From Bugulina stolonifera (taxonomy: Eukaryota; Bryozoa; Gymnolaemata; Cheilostomatida; Bugulidae), in the NCBI GenBank assembly GCA_935421135.1, contig OW285192.1, forward strand, positions 13,471,501 to 13,535,500: DNA of 64,000 nucleotides. The letters run 5' to 3'. The notes under the pieces are model-generated. The model was not told where the DNA came from. It did no database searches and saw only the letters and a program-made list of their open reading frames with translations. Shown one piece after another: positions 13,101-30,000 of the stretch. How positions within the stretch are numbered: position 1 is the first letter of the stretch; every line of letters begins with the position of its first letter. The translations under genes were made by a program, and so were the position numbers.

Positions 13101-14047
13101 AAATTTCAGCACTAGAAAGCAGTGCTGTTGTAAAGTGATTAAAAACATGCAAAGCAATGACCATGTAACTTTTTATCAAGAAAATAAAACTGCAACTAAG
13201 TTGGCAGCAACAGTCCTGGAACTTACCAATCGCCCCTCGTACTAGCAGATAGTATAAAGTAATCATACTCACACCTTACCATATGGATATTTGGTAGCAG
13301 CCCAGCTATCCGCTGTACGATCCCAGGGCAGATCATCATCACTGCATCCATTTGGCATACCATTATAACCAATACCTACGATCTTCTTGGCTTTGTTCAC
13401 TATACAGGCTCCTACCTGAAAATAAGAGTCATTTTGCAGCCTGGTGTGAGTGTGTAGAGCCCAAAATACTGGTTGTATGTACCTATACATTGCTCCTTAT
13501 TGTAGGTAAGCTCAGTTCACATATAGATTCCGGGCAGCCACTCACAAATAAGACTAGTGGCGACATGAAAATGGGATGGTATTGACTGAGTACTATTACT
13601 GACAATAAACTGAACTATACCGAACTAAAATAAACGCCAATATCTGATAGGCTTACAATGAATTCGGTGTAATATTGCATAATGATAATGTTAATGTATA
13701 ACCATCTAATCTCCCAATAACCAGAATAATACTTTTATACTATCATAGTATAAAAGTACCAAATACGCAGGTACCTACCTCCACTCTGCATAGGAGAGTA
13801 GTTTGGTTTGTTGTTTTTCAATTACATTGATTGAAATTACATAGTAACTATGTAATTTCAATCAATGTAATTGAAAAACAACAAACCAAACTACTCTCCT
13901 ATGCAGAGTGGAGGTAGGTACCTGTGTATTTGGATCCTTACTCCTCTGAGCAGAAAGAAATGCAAGGGCCATAAAGTACTCATCCCATTCTAGATAATCC
14001 GGTCTCTTCTTTGCTTTTGACAGTGAACTGTTCATGTGCTCCGCCAT
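10162..14047 (-). CDS. DCTD: Deoxycytidylate (dCMP) deaminase, 197 aa, five exons
   Basis: Exons on the minus strand are 14047-13922, 13415-13280, 12138-12011, 11895-11810 and 10279-10162, totalling 594 nt in frame. The enzyme is a cytosolic zinc enzyme converting dCMP to dUMP, the substrate of thymidylate synthase. The zinc site is complete: HAE at 90-92 (H90 ligand, E92 proton shuttle) and PCNEC at 115-119 (C116 and C119 ligands). Other family stretches are [64 protein letters not shown] and, in the last exon, [12 protein letters not shown]. The usual animal enzyme is about 178 aa; the C-terminal tail here is slightly longer. MAEHMNS is the natural start; an upstream in-frame ATG exists at 14104. 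Intron 4 holds an unclassified DNA transposon, intron 2 a mariner, and the exon 1 donor lies inside a large palindrome. Confidence 0.95.
10339..11517. mobile_element. Non-autonomous DNA transposon, 1179 bp, in DCTD intron 4
   Basis: The ends are inverted: CATACTTGCCAAGTACCCTG on the left and, read inward from the right, CATACTTACCAAGTGTCCCG. They are flanked by near-identical 8-bp direct repeats, TTGTGCAC (10331-10338) and ATGTGCAC (11518-11525). No transposase is visible. Inside the left end is a GC-rich foldback (GGAAGGGTGTGGGAGGG and its complement, about 10398-10443). The 8-bp duplication fits hAT or P superfamilies, but I cannot assign it. Confidence 0.75.
12253..13239 (-). mobile_element. 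Decayed mariner (Tc1/mariner, DD34D-type) transposon in DCTD intron 2
   Basis: The inverted ends are CAAGGGGCGATCGGCAAGTT and, from the right, CGAGGGGCGATTGGTAAGTT, followed by CYAGGAC at both. TA lies on both sides (12251-12252 and 13240-13241), as expected for mariner insertion. Minus-strand fragments in several frames match mariner transposase: [11 protein letters not shown] near 12600-12640, a region resembling SPDLAPSDFFLFPK near 12500, and the C-terminal [17 protein letters not shown] near 12320-12375. Frameshifts and at least one TGA make it dead. A foldback (TTTACTGTTCTCAC and its complement) lies at about 13063-13101. Confidence 0.9.
13760..13932. repeat. Near-perfect palindrome, 86-bp arms, on the DCTD exon 1 splice donor
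   Basis: Bases 13760-13845 are the reverse complement of 13847-13932 with one mismatch that I can find (13767 against 13925) and a single central base. The right arm contains the last 11 nt of DCTD exon 1 and the start of intron 1, including the donor at 13921-13920. The left arm therefore carries an inverted copy of that splice donor. It has no terminal repeats or target duplication. Confidence 0.92.
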
Positions 14048-15826
14048 TGTATCTATCTTAAATAAAAAATTCCTAGATGCATACATGTAGTTTAGTATCA
14101 GCACGACAATATTTTACACTTCACACAAAACCTCGGTATGCTTGTTATAACTAAAATTGGGGGTTTTGGTATTGTCAGTTATAACATTTAATTGGAGCCA
14201 AAGTACTTAGGACTCACCAGCTGTACGTAGTATGTAGTAGTAGCACGCTGTCTGTAGGTCCTTTTGTCAGCACCTTGATCTCCAATGTAGTAAGCTGTGT
14301 GGCGTAGGTTATGGTTCGGTTGTCTAGGATGTAGCGGTGTCGACTCTATTCCAAGGTCTACAACGAGATAGTTGTTCCGCATATATCCTTACTCCTTAGT
14401 ACGCATTGATATGAGTTACTGGGTAGCCTACGATCCACCTACACTCCACACGCTCCACACTATTGTAGTTTAGTTTAGTTTTTAGTGTTTTTGTTTTAGT
14501 GTTTTATTGGTTTTTATTTGGTTTTCTATTTTGTAGTTTTTCTTCTATTTTCGTGTTTTCTACTAGCTTATACATTTGTATAATATGTATGTGTAACGTC
14601 TATGTAGTCGTCCACTCTTGTCACTGTGTGACTTATCTACAGGTATGTCGACAGTCTATACTGCTGTCTCTCCATGCCTCATTTTCACAGTCTACTCTAG
14701 GTATCTGTCTATCTATCTCTCTACTGAGACTACTCTAGGTATCTGTCTATCTATCTCTCGACTGAGACTACTCTACTGTGTAGGTACTCCTCTCTTATAT
14801 ATACCTGTCCTATCTACAGTCAGCCAATCAATTTTAGTGAGGAGTTACATTCTCTTAAGTGCGCAAGAGTGGACAACTCTTAAATATACTAATTGTCACT
14901 ATTTATATGCAACATGCTTTAATGTCTAAATAAATAAGATGTGTAGATTTGTAATAGGCATAGGCCTAGTATAAGTAAAAGTATACAGCGTGAGTATACA
15001 TTTTGATACTATTTTTTTATTTTTAATGCTTAGAGTTAGTTTAAGTTTCACATAATCATAATGGATATCAATATGATTCAATAATGGTAATAATATTATA
15101 TTTGTATCTTTTAGGATCATACGGAGACTAAATAATTATTAAAATTATAGTAATAGTTACTAGCTAATACAATACATACAGAGAATTACCTTCAATCTCG
15201 TTGATTGGCAATGTAATAATATAATATGAATATTCAATTATATAAATTATATAGGAAATTTCAAGTTCAACCTGTAAGCAAAGTTCCTTAATATTTACAA
15301 AGTTTATATATTAATTTTAATATGTAGGAACTTTGATATTTATATGAACTACTTTGCTGTCAGTATTTAGTGCGCACGTGTAACTTTGGCGCGACACAGA
15401 CAAACACGCGATTCGGTAAATTTGACTAATAGAGTAATATTATGTGATATTCTAACCAATAGACATCGTCTCCTAAAAACCACCCAATTGCAGTGTGTTA
15501 TTGATTTAAAGGGAAGCTGTCGCTAACCGGGCCCATATGTCGTAAGATTTGCAGGGGAAGTTTGTGCACTTTCCACGAACTCAGACAAGATTTCTGACAG
15601 AAGTGGGAACGCTCTCAATACGTGCTTCAATTGTATGAAAATGAAATAAGTATTTGGCAAATTACACATACCGACACCCATAATTTGATAGGCTTTATTG
15701 TTTCGTAGCGTATATTGAGGTCGAATAAGCAAGCAGTGATTCCAATACACAACAGTTCACACTGCCTAGTAACTTGCAGGGATAATTTAGTTATTCAATA
15801 GTTTAATATAATATTGATGAGATATC
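14048..15826. other. Divergent promoter region between DCTD and GPT
   Basis: The two genes point away from each other across 1.8 kb. The DCTD-proximal part is T-rich, with a CTATCTATCTCTC-type tandem repeat (about 14697-14772). The GPT-proximal part (15360-15545) is less AT-rich and holds recognisable promoter-type motifs. No further gene is seen. Confidence 0.5.
15375..15460. promoter_or_regulatory. Candidate promoter motifs upstream of GPT
   Basis: CACGTG (E-box) at 15375-15380, TTTGGCGC (E2F consensus) at 15385-15392 and CCAAT at 15456-15460 cluster within 90 bp. They lie about 370-450 bp before the GPT start codon and on the 5' side of DCTD. The motifs are read directly; function is inferred. 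Confidence 0.35.
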
Positions 15827-20852
<5,026 letters not shown>

Positions 20853-21931
20853 TTACGTACACTACTATAACTTCCCCTGTTTAATGAACAGTGATGTCCT
20901 GCTATTCTATTCTACCATATATTATATTATGATAATGTTGTACCTGTTGATTTATTTTGCTTACAATTTACTTTTATTAGCTTCAAAAGTTTTGTGGGAA
21001 AAGCAGTAATTGTAGTGCTCATTCTTTTACACATTGAATCTCCCAGCTTCTACATAATAATACCAGAATTAGAACAGATGATTGCCATCAGGATACTCAT
21101 CTTTTAAACCTACATGTAGAAAGAATAATAGCTCATGCATTGCCTGCCACCCGTGTATGGATCCATGAAACTAGATGTACTAGTGTTGGTGATTAGTTGT
21201 ATGTGGCTCAAAGGCTTTTGCTCCCATAAGTTCTGTTTGAATAATCTACCATTACTATTAAATTTTAATCTTTTAATTATTGGCAGCTAATCCTATCTAC
21301 ATTATTATTAAATATTAATTGAATATTTACTTAATTTGTTTTCTCTTTACTCTTCATAAAATAAAAACAATCCTATAATAACAATAATATTCGAATTATT
21401 GTGAAATGATTGCATATGCACCTTGACCTGTCTACATTTTTGCTGGCTCTTAGCCAGGTTAGTACAGTAGTATACAAAGCGTATAATAACAATTATTTCC
21501 CTTTCACTGCACAACTATAAACGCCAGTAACTTGCATTACTCTGCTATTATACTGACAGAGGTGGGCAGCCATACAATTGAACTAAATGTCACTCCTATC
21601 CATTTTTGCATCTAAATCTACGACAAGAGTGACAAAAGCTGACTTGTTTGGAAATGACCATTGTTGAGCAAACTAAGCTTGGGTAATCTGCAGCACACTA
21701 TAAATAAACATGTACATATGTTCTGCTAATGCACATTCGGGAATGATAGCTAGCCTGAGTTACACAAGCTTCCATTTTTAGCATTGCTCAGACCAAGGGC
21801 TAAAGTATTTTGTGATGTTCTCTTTCATTTTACTCCTATATAGGCCAGTAAAATGAGTACTATTACATGACTTTAGTACAGGTTTGTGATATTACTTATA
21901 GAGTAAATGGCAGCCTACTGCAATTATCATG
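20853..21931. other. Intergenic between GPT and TMEM121-like copy A (convergent)
   Basis: About 1.1 kb holding the 3' UTRs of both convergent genes. The sequence is AT-rich, with no gene, RNA or transposon recognised. A TACATGTA palindrome lies near 21112. Confidence 0.45.
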
Positions 21932-24925
21932 TTACAAATCGGTGCTCAGCATATTTCTATTAGAATCCTTGTCCACATCCACCTTTATCTCGGGTGATTC
22001 CGGTCTGACGTACTTTTTCTCTTTGTATTCATGGATGTCATAGAAGCAGTCATATATCTCTATTATGCCAACCATACCTCCTAACACATTCTTCACCAGA
22101 AACACTGAGAGGAACTCATTGAACTGTACTGATAGATACACTCTCACAATCAGCAGCGGTATGTTCAGCAATGACAACTCTACAACAAAATGTACTCATA
22201 ATTTATTACCTCCTGGTATTCCAGTTACCAACTACAGTGTCCATAGAACACAAAAGTCTACTGTAATTTCTGATGGTTATAAATACAATGCATGTTATGG
22301 TTATGTTATACATATTCCACCATTGACTAGTGATTAATAATTAGACTTTTTTAGTGGTCTTTACTCAGCTTGAGCAACTTGGACTTTATAAATAATGTGT
22401 TATTACAACTATCTGGATTTTAGTCAGAAGTTGTCCTCTTATGAAATCGATAGAAGACGACTTCCTCCAAAAACATGTAGAACACAGTGTTGCATGCAAC
22501 TAGCATGATACCATTCACTTACCCATTATGGTTTTAACAATTTTAAGTTGCAAAGATCTTCTAGGAGTGGCAAAGTGATCCATAAATAAGCTCATCAGAA
22601 CAACAGATGGTAGAATTAAATTCAAGGTGACAACTGCTAAAACCAAATCCTCCATGAATATTGGAAAGTCTTCCTATAAATGAGAGATTGGAGGTAAAAT
22701 CAACAAAACTCTTCCAATGTTTATGCCAAATTGTTCTAGTGATGGATAGACAGTTTTAGCAGAGATACTTGTGGATTCCTAATGGTGTTCCTGGTAACCA
22801 AAAGTTAATTTGTGCTACATACATCCACAGAATCGTCTTCTCTCTAGAATCGGTTGTACATTGTATGCTCTATTCATCTGGTTGTAGAGTTAGATAGGGG
22901 GTCACCATAATACGGTGACCCCCTATCTAACTAAATACCCCCTATTTACCCAAATATTGTTTATCTTGGTGGAGTGTAAATTAGAAGTTCACTAGGTGGC
23001 ATTATGGTGTCCAGGTTATTATGTGCTGGCATAGAATACTGGTTCTAACGGGAAGATAACTCTTCCCATGTACCATTACATGTAACTCATCAATATACAT
23101 GTATATTGGGGCATTAGGAAGATTTTACTCATAGGTAAACTAACCTTATGTTTTTTAGCGGTATCAAATAAAACATCCAGAACCTCCACAGTATCTAAGA
23201 CATCAATGGTGAAACTCTTTGCTAATGCCAATATGGCAGCCCTCCGCGCTAATGATTCGTGAAGGTGATGGTGTCCAATTGTGAACATCACACATATAAT
23301 TGCTGTCCCACTAAGCATAGAAGAAGATAACTCCTAAAGATTTTAGCATTATAATGTACATTTGCCTGTACAGAATCATGATTATTGATTTGTTTAGGAC
23401 ATGTTTGTAACTACACGTATATTTGTTACATGTATATACTACATTGTATATCTACATGTAGGGGAGTAAAATACATCAAAGCAGGTCAGTGCACCCATTA
23501 CCAAGAAAACAACAATGACAGAAGCGCACATCTTACCTAATTGTTACCTGTAGATCTCCTATCTCGGCTTCATGCTCTAAGTCTTCCTTAAATATTATGG
23601 CTATCCTCGCACCAAGTAAGACAGCATAGATGAACCATGCCAGACTTCCCAAAGGTAGACCTGCAGTTTAATTTCATATGTTGATAACTGCACAACTAGC
23701 AGATTTGTCTCTTCACACAACCATAAAACATCGTGTTACATCCTTGCTGTTAGCGCAACATCGAGAAGACAGAAGAATAGAAGACCTGCCCCAAGTAGTT
23801 GATCTACATGTTTGCGCTACTTGTTAAAAATAGAATATAGTGTGAATGTATATTCCTATTTTCCTACTGTCTCTATAATTCCATAAAATGCTGCACAGGA
23901 GATTCTATAGATATCAAAATAAAATTTATAACAAAACAAAATACAAATTCCTTGCATAAAAAACATTAAAATAAAAATTGTTTTTGTGATGATACATGCG
24001 GCTGCACTAAACATTCACATTGCGTAATTATATATAGTGCATGGGTGGTAGTCTTCATGTAGTGTGCATTACCAATCTTGACTTACCTTTTAAAAATTCT
24101 GTAGGCTCCTTATGTTTCTCTAATAATGAAGTAAACCTCCATTCCTTGAAGTAAAATGTCGCAATGAATATCAATACAACGACAGCATCTCCAGCAAACC
24201 AAATCCACAGTTTTTTGTCATGAGTATCACTGGACTACAAAATGTAGAGCTAAATTTTGAGAGCCACCCTTCTGTCTAATGAATGTGATATGAACAGCTT
24301 CACAATTACAATGTAGTAAAACTGTATGCAATCAGAGTGAGGCCATGGCAGCACACGTTTATTTTTGAAAAAACTACATGCACATAATATATGCTACAGC
24401 AGTTGTCTGAACCAAGTACAATATTTTTATTAACACACGTAGCAACACAATAGTCTAAATAGTATTTCCACCTGCATAACCGTGTTACTATCAGTTATAC
24501 GTGTACATGTAGGTGTTATATTGGATAATTCCGTTGCATATCATTAGATCTCTGTGGTTGAGGGGTGACACCACACATAATGAAGAAGACAAGCTTGCCA
24601 TCTGGAATTTTACAGAAGAACACCGGCTATGGCCAAAAGCACAAAGTTTCGCCTATCTCATAAAAACATGTACACCTATGTAACCTTATACTCTGGCAAA
24701 TTCTAGTAGATTAAATGCTATAGAAAGACTGGTAAACTAAGTTGTACTCACAGTAACTAGATGGTGATTGATGAGGAATGCTTGTACCATCAGCAGTACT
24801 ACACATACTAACTGACTTGGAATGTTCTTGAGAGTCCCCAGACACAGCCGTCTTATTGGATCTTCTGCGATAACCTTTTCATTTCCTGTTGATCCACGAA
24901 TGGCGGCAAGAAACCAGGAATCCAT
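21932..24925 (-). CDS. TMEM121/CECR6-like multipass membrane protein, copy A, 336 aa, six exons
   Basis: Exons on the minus strand are 24925-24752, 24234-24087, 23660-23537, 23310-23145, 22673-22523 and 22179-21932, totalling 1011 nt in frame. Hydrophobic segments recur: LVCVVLLMVQAFL, GDAVVVLIFIATFYF, SLAWFIYAVLLGARIAIIF, ICVMFTIG, VLAVVTLNLILPSVVLMS and VFLVKNVLGGMVGIIEIY. The blocks GDxxxx...FYFKEW, WFIYAVLLGAR, FTIDVLDTVEVLDVLF and SVFLVKNVLGG line up, as I recall them, with GDVCF...LRY, LDLLDLLDMQ and SAIFVGKNVVAL of vertebrate TMEM121. Function of that family is poorly known. A histidine-rich loop, GHHHLHESLARRAA, precedes the LD repeat. The tail (about 35 residues) is charged. Copy B at 38401-46175 has the same exon plan, so the model is well supported. 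The family name is less certain than the gene structure. Confidence 0.8.
22888..22932. repeat. Perfect 19-bp hairpin in a TMEM121-like copy A intron
   Basis: AGTTAGATAGGGGGTCACC at 22888-22906 is exactly complementary to 22914-22932 across a 7-nt loop. Origin is unknown. Confidence 0.8.
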
Positions 24926-27022
24926 AATAAAAATTTAACTCAAAATAAATACAATATCGAATGATGTATACGCAGCGCAACTTTTGATCAGCTATTAGGC
25001 TACTGTATTAGTAGTGATATACAGTGTATACACTGACTATCTCGGTTAATGAGTACAATACAGTTACGCAGTATTGGAGGAGACTGTATGTGCAGATGTA
25101 AATGTAGAAAGTAAACTATATATACTGTATCCATATAACTAATTAATTCTCTCCCAATGTTTACTTATATGTGGGCAAATTATTTGTATTGATAAGATAA
25201 AGGTTGGTATTAAGATTTCAGATTCGGTCACATACTAGTATAAGAGAGAAGAACTGTGAGTAGTAGTAGGTCTATCTTATCTTCAGCTTATCTTCTTATA
25301 TCATCAGTTGAAGGCTATATATAGTCATATACCAGATACACTGAAACACACTCTTAGTAGTTGTTAAAAATAGTAATATAATTGCATTCTGTGTCTGCTA
25401 TCCCTACATAAGTACAGTATTACCCTTTTGGAGGCTTGAAACTCAGTTTATGTATTGGGTTGACTTAGTCTGTACTTTGTAAAAACTGCCATGACAATAA
25501 TATTGTCATCACAGGTAACAAATAGCCTATTAACGATTTTATGATATAAAAACATATGCAATTATTTATTGACGCAAATGTCAACATAATCATCGTAGTA
25601 TATTTCCAGCAATAAAAAACATAGACCAGTTAGACTTAGACTGATTGACGGTGGCCTTAGTTTCTCTATTCGGGCTCATACAGTATAGATGTGTGAATTT
25701 GTCCATGTTTGAAAGTTTATGTGGCATCAAAAGGTAGGCTCCCATGAGCTCTGATGACAGCCTAATTATTTTTGTAAAACCTGAGTTATGCGAAAAGAAC
25801 TTAGACCATCCTTAGAAGTTACATTGTATGTACCATAGCATATCTATTATATCGGGTATTCATTTTTTGATTAGTAAAGGGAAATGCACAACTGTTTGCT
25901 GGGTTTACTAGGCAATTCAGTGGTATATATTATGGCGGGCTTCACCTCTTCCCAGTGCATTTGCAAACAGCAAAAATAGACGGTGACCCAAGTGTTGTAT
26001 AGTGTATACACTGGAAGCACTGTAAAGTTTCAATCGAACTGCTTGGGGGAGGATCCTGAATATTAAAACAATAAATTATAGTGGAGAATCTAACTCCAAT
26101 ATTATGCAAGACTAAGAGGGAGAAGATATTGATCTAGCATCAACTCTACAATGTGCATGTATACAACGATTACAAGTACAACCTAAAATAATGCAAAACA
26201 TCATGATGTACATGTAATGGTTGGAATTGCCTACTCATTAGGTCAAAAATGATGCAAGAAGATCTTCTGGAATTATCCTCTCTGTGCAGCTGTTGTTGAA
26301 GTTCTTTGATTGGCCAGCGTGGATTTTACACACGTGCTAATCGGGCAAAAAATAGCAAAAGGCCTACTTTCAACACCATAGAGGCAAAGGGGTATATATA
26401 CCCCTTTGCATAGAGGTAACTCTATGTTTAGCACTGTCTATGTTCAGCACTGTCTATGTTCAGCACTGTCTACGCTACGCTCGCTTCACGTTTGCACACC
26501 ACGCTTTGCAGTTCTCTCCGCTTGTTTACTATACTATTACACAAGTCTCCCCCCTAATTCAATTAGACTGTCTGGTGTTAGCAAAATTAATTGTTATCTC
26601 TGTTCGAACGAACAATCTATTAGCCAAAGTCACTTCAAAGTATATAAAGAAATTTAACCGACTGAAAATAAAAGCCCAATGAAAATGGGAAATCAAAATC
26701 ATTAAAATAAAAATGAAATAAATATTTATATTTATTAACTATAAATAAATTTGAAATTGCAAATTCAATTGATTGTGCAAAGTGAAAAGTCGAAAGGAAT
26801 GTAAAATCGTATCATAATACAATATAATTAATAAATATCTAGTAACAATTACAATAACCATTGCTAATTATCTGTCATATTGATATTGATATTTATATTA
26901 TAGGCCTAATTTTAGTAATTAGTAATTGTTTTAGTTCAGACTTTAAACGAGACTCGTATCTGATCCTTGGCTTCAGATACGATCAGTAGAAGATATATAT
27001 ACAGTATATATATTATATCAAG
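24926..27022. other. Divergent promoter region, TMEM121-like copy A and the RRM gene
   Basis: About 2.1 kb between two genes that point apart. It holds GATTGG (inverted CCAAT, 26309-26314), CACGTG (26331-26336), a 24-bp palindrome flanked by direct repeats (26377-26416), and a short TCTATGTTCAGCACTG tandem repeat (about 26421-26475). No exon was recognised. Confidence 0.5.
26377..26416. mobile_element. Minimal element: two 12-bp inverted ends with an 8-bp target duplication
   Basis: CATAGAGG (26377-26384) is repeated exactly at 26409-26416. Between them is a perfect palindrome made of CAAAGGGGTATA and TATACCCCTTTG (26385-26408). This is what two terminal repeats of a hAT-like element would look like after loss of the whole interior. 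A TATATATA lies at the centre. Confidence 0.55.
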
Positions 27023-30000
27023 ATGGCAAATGGTTTATACTCGGTATACGTTGGGAATTTGAACCTATTAACAACAAAAGTAAGTACGTGTAATTGAAGT
27101 GCACTCTTACTCTTTATTTATGCCGAATCATTGTTTGTCTGTCTGTTGGTGTTAAAGTGTTACTCTAACTCTATTGAGAATTTTAAGCAATTGTATTATT
27201 TGAATTTGGATTAAATTTCATACATCCCTCCTCAGTATGGTATGAAATCGGTACCAGTATGGATTTCCCAAAGACCTGCCTAACAACCTGTGATAAACTC
27301 AACCTACTGGCATTCGGTTCGACATTGCATTCACAGTAGTCATGAAAATTTGAGTAATTGAATTATCCTATGGACAAACATGTTGTTGATTGTAGTGCAG
27401 CATATATAACCTATGTATAGCCTACTACTCACTGATAATTCAACTGTCACTCAGTCCCATATCAAACTTTACTTTGAACTGTGCCGCCGTATGATTATGT
27501 TTCACAGTCACTAAATAAATAATGGAAACCAATGGCATGGCAATTAGAGGTGGAACAAGACTTGAGAAATCTTGACTCTCGTCTTGAGTTGTCTCTTCTC
27601 ACAAGCCGTCTCGAGATGGCAATTAGAAAGCCAATATATAGCCTAGCAAATATAACTTTATTTATAATAAATTGCTGCTAATTCGAAATGAATAAAAAAG
27701 TATTGTTTAAATAATTACTTCATCGTGCTACCTCCATTTACAGCACTGATTTCCTAGTAATAGCAGTGCAGCTAGCGCTAAGCTACTAGTCCATCTCTAC
27801 ATGCAGAACTGCTGACGCATTCTAATCAATGATAACTCTCCCATATATTTTGCTAGTCATAAATATCCTACTAGTCATAAATATTCTCATATCTTTATTG
27901 CTTGTGAATAGTTATTCGAATTATTATATTAACCATGTATTTTTCAGTATTATTATACAGTAGCCATCCAAAAAGATTTTATATTCTTGAGTTGTCATTC
28001 CTCTCTCACTTTTAGCATGGGATTTGTTGCCTCTTATTACAACATGGCTATTTATTTATAACCTCAAAAATCATAATTCCTGACTAACAAACGTAATTCA
28101 TGTAGCTAATGTTATAGATATTATAGTATTATTTGTTCAAGCAACTTATCCTGCAAATAGAGACATTTTTATGTATATATTTTGTTGCATAAATTTACAT
28201 GTAAATACAGATTCATTCATTCACTCCCATAATACAATGTGATCCATGTTAAAAGTTATCTACTCATGGTATTATTTTGATAATGGAAGCATAACTCCTA
28301 CTAGTTGTCAAATGCACTACTGTGCACAACATGTGCATACAATGTCCATGTACAATGCATTCCATTCCATATTGCCACTACTCTTCTGCTCATCTTTTAT
28401 TGAAATGCATAGAGATACAAAGCATATAATTATGACCTATAAATGATTTACAGAGTAGCAATTGAAACTAAGGGAATTCTAATATGCGAATATACTAGTT
28501 GGCAAATTTTTTAGGAAAAATCACTTGAATACTAAAACCCGGTCTCGTCTTGAATTTTTATGAAGTAGTGTCTCAAATCTTGTCTCTCGTTCCACCTCTA
28601 ACGGCACAGTACATGTATAAGTTCTACTATTTGTTAGGAATCCAAATAGATGCGAAACAGCAACATACCCAGACTAGTATTTACTTTTTGCCAAAACCAA
28701 AGCAAAGTTTGTTTCAGTTTATTTTGGATCTATCCAAAACTTATGGGATCATTGATAAATTCTCTTTCCGTTGTAGGTGTGGTTCACTTTTCTGATATTA
28801 TTTTCTGTAGGTTGAGTTAGAAGGTCTTTTCTCTAAGTTTGGAACTCCAAAAAGGCTATACATCGCTGATAAAGGCCGCTCTTCTGAGTTCACATATGGG
28901 TTAGTTCAGATCCAAACAATTCTTCTATTTCAGCTACAAATTCACAATTTTGTGATTATACTAGAAGTAGATGTAGGCTATAGTTGGCATAATTTTACTT
29001 GTTTATATTATGGTTTGCAATGGTTTATGTGTTTTTAGTTTTCTACGTGACTGCTGTTAGCAGTAGCAGTAGCTGTGTTGTACTAGTAGGTGCATGATTT
29101 GCCCTGTTCTTCTGATAGGCCTACATGTCTCTTTGATATCATTAGTATTCTCCTTGTCCTTACTAGGTTTGTGAGATTTGTTCTGAAGGAAAGTGCATTT
29201 AGTGCCGTGCTAGAGATGAATGGTCACATACATAAAGGGAGGCAACTCCTGGTGGAACTTAGCAGCGATAACAATGGAATTAAAGATTTGCGGAATGAAA
29301 TCAATGAACGGAATGGAATCAATGAACGTAGTGAGTAGTTGAACTGGCTGTTGATATGCTGGTATCACAGTATTGTATGTGAAGACTAATACTTATAATA
29401 CCATTTGCTACTTCACAGTTGTATAGCTTTGTCTGTCCTGCTCCAAGATGGATAATTATACAGGTAGGCTGCTTAATTTCTTCTGTAGGGTTAAGCCTAA
29501 ATTCACTACTTGGTGTACTGTTGCTAAACTTGCTAATCTGAGACTAGTACAGTATTTGGAACAGCAGTACAACTGTGTTCCTGCTACTGTGAATAGGTGT
29601 TTGAGAAGTCTTCTTTTATAGTAATATAAGACTGTTACTGTTAGGGGGCCTACAGTCTTTTGAAGATTTTTGCGCAGTAATAGAGCCCCAGAAGAATTTA
29701 CTGCAGGTGCCCAGTACTGATGATACATGTATGTGTATGTGTTGTTTGGGTTTTAATCAACTGATACCCTGTTTTAAATGTCTCATCAACTAGACTTTAT
29801 ACAATATTTTATAGGTACTTCTGTTGTAAGTAAAAGTATCCTTGATCAGGATACTAAAGATGTACAGCGAATCATCAGGTTGAAAGTAGCTGTACGGGAT
29901 CATAACGCCACCCCAGGTTAGTCATTTACCTCCTATACATATATACACACACCATAGGTGTAGGATACATGACTCCCTCTTGAATCACAAGTGCATTTTC

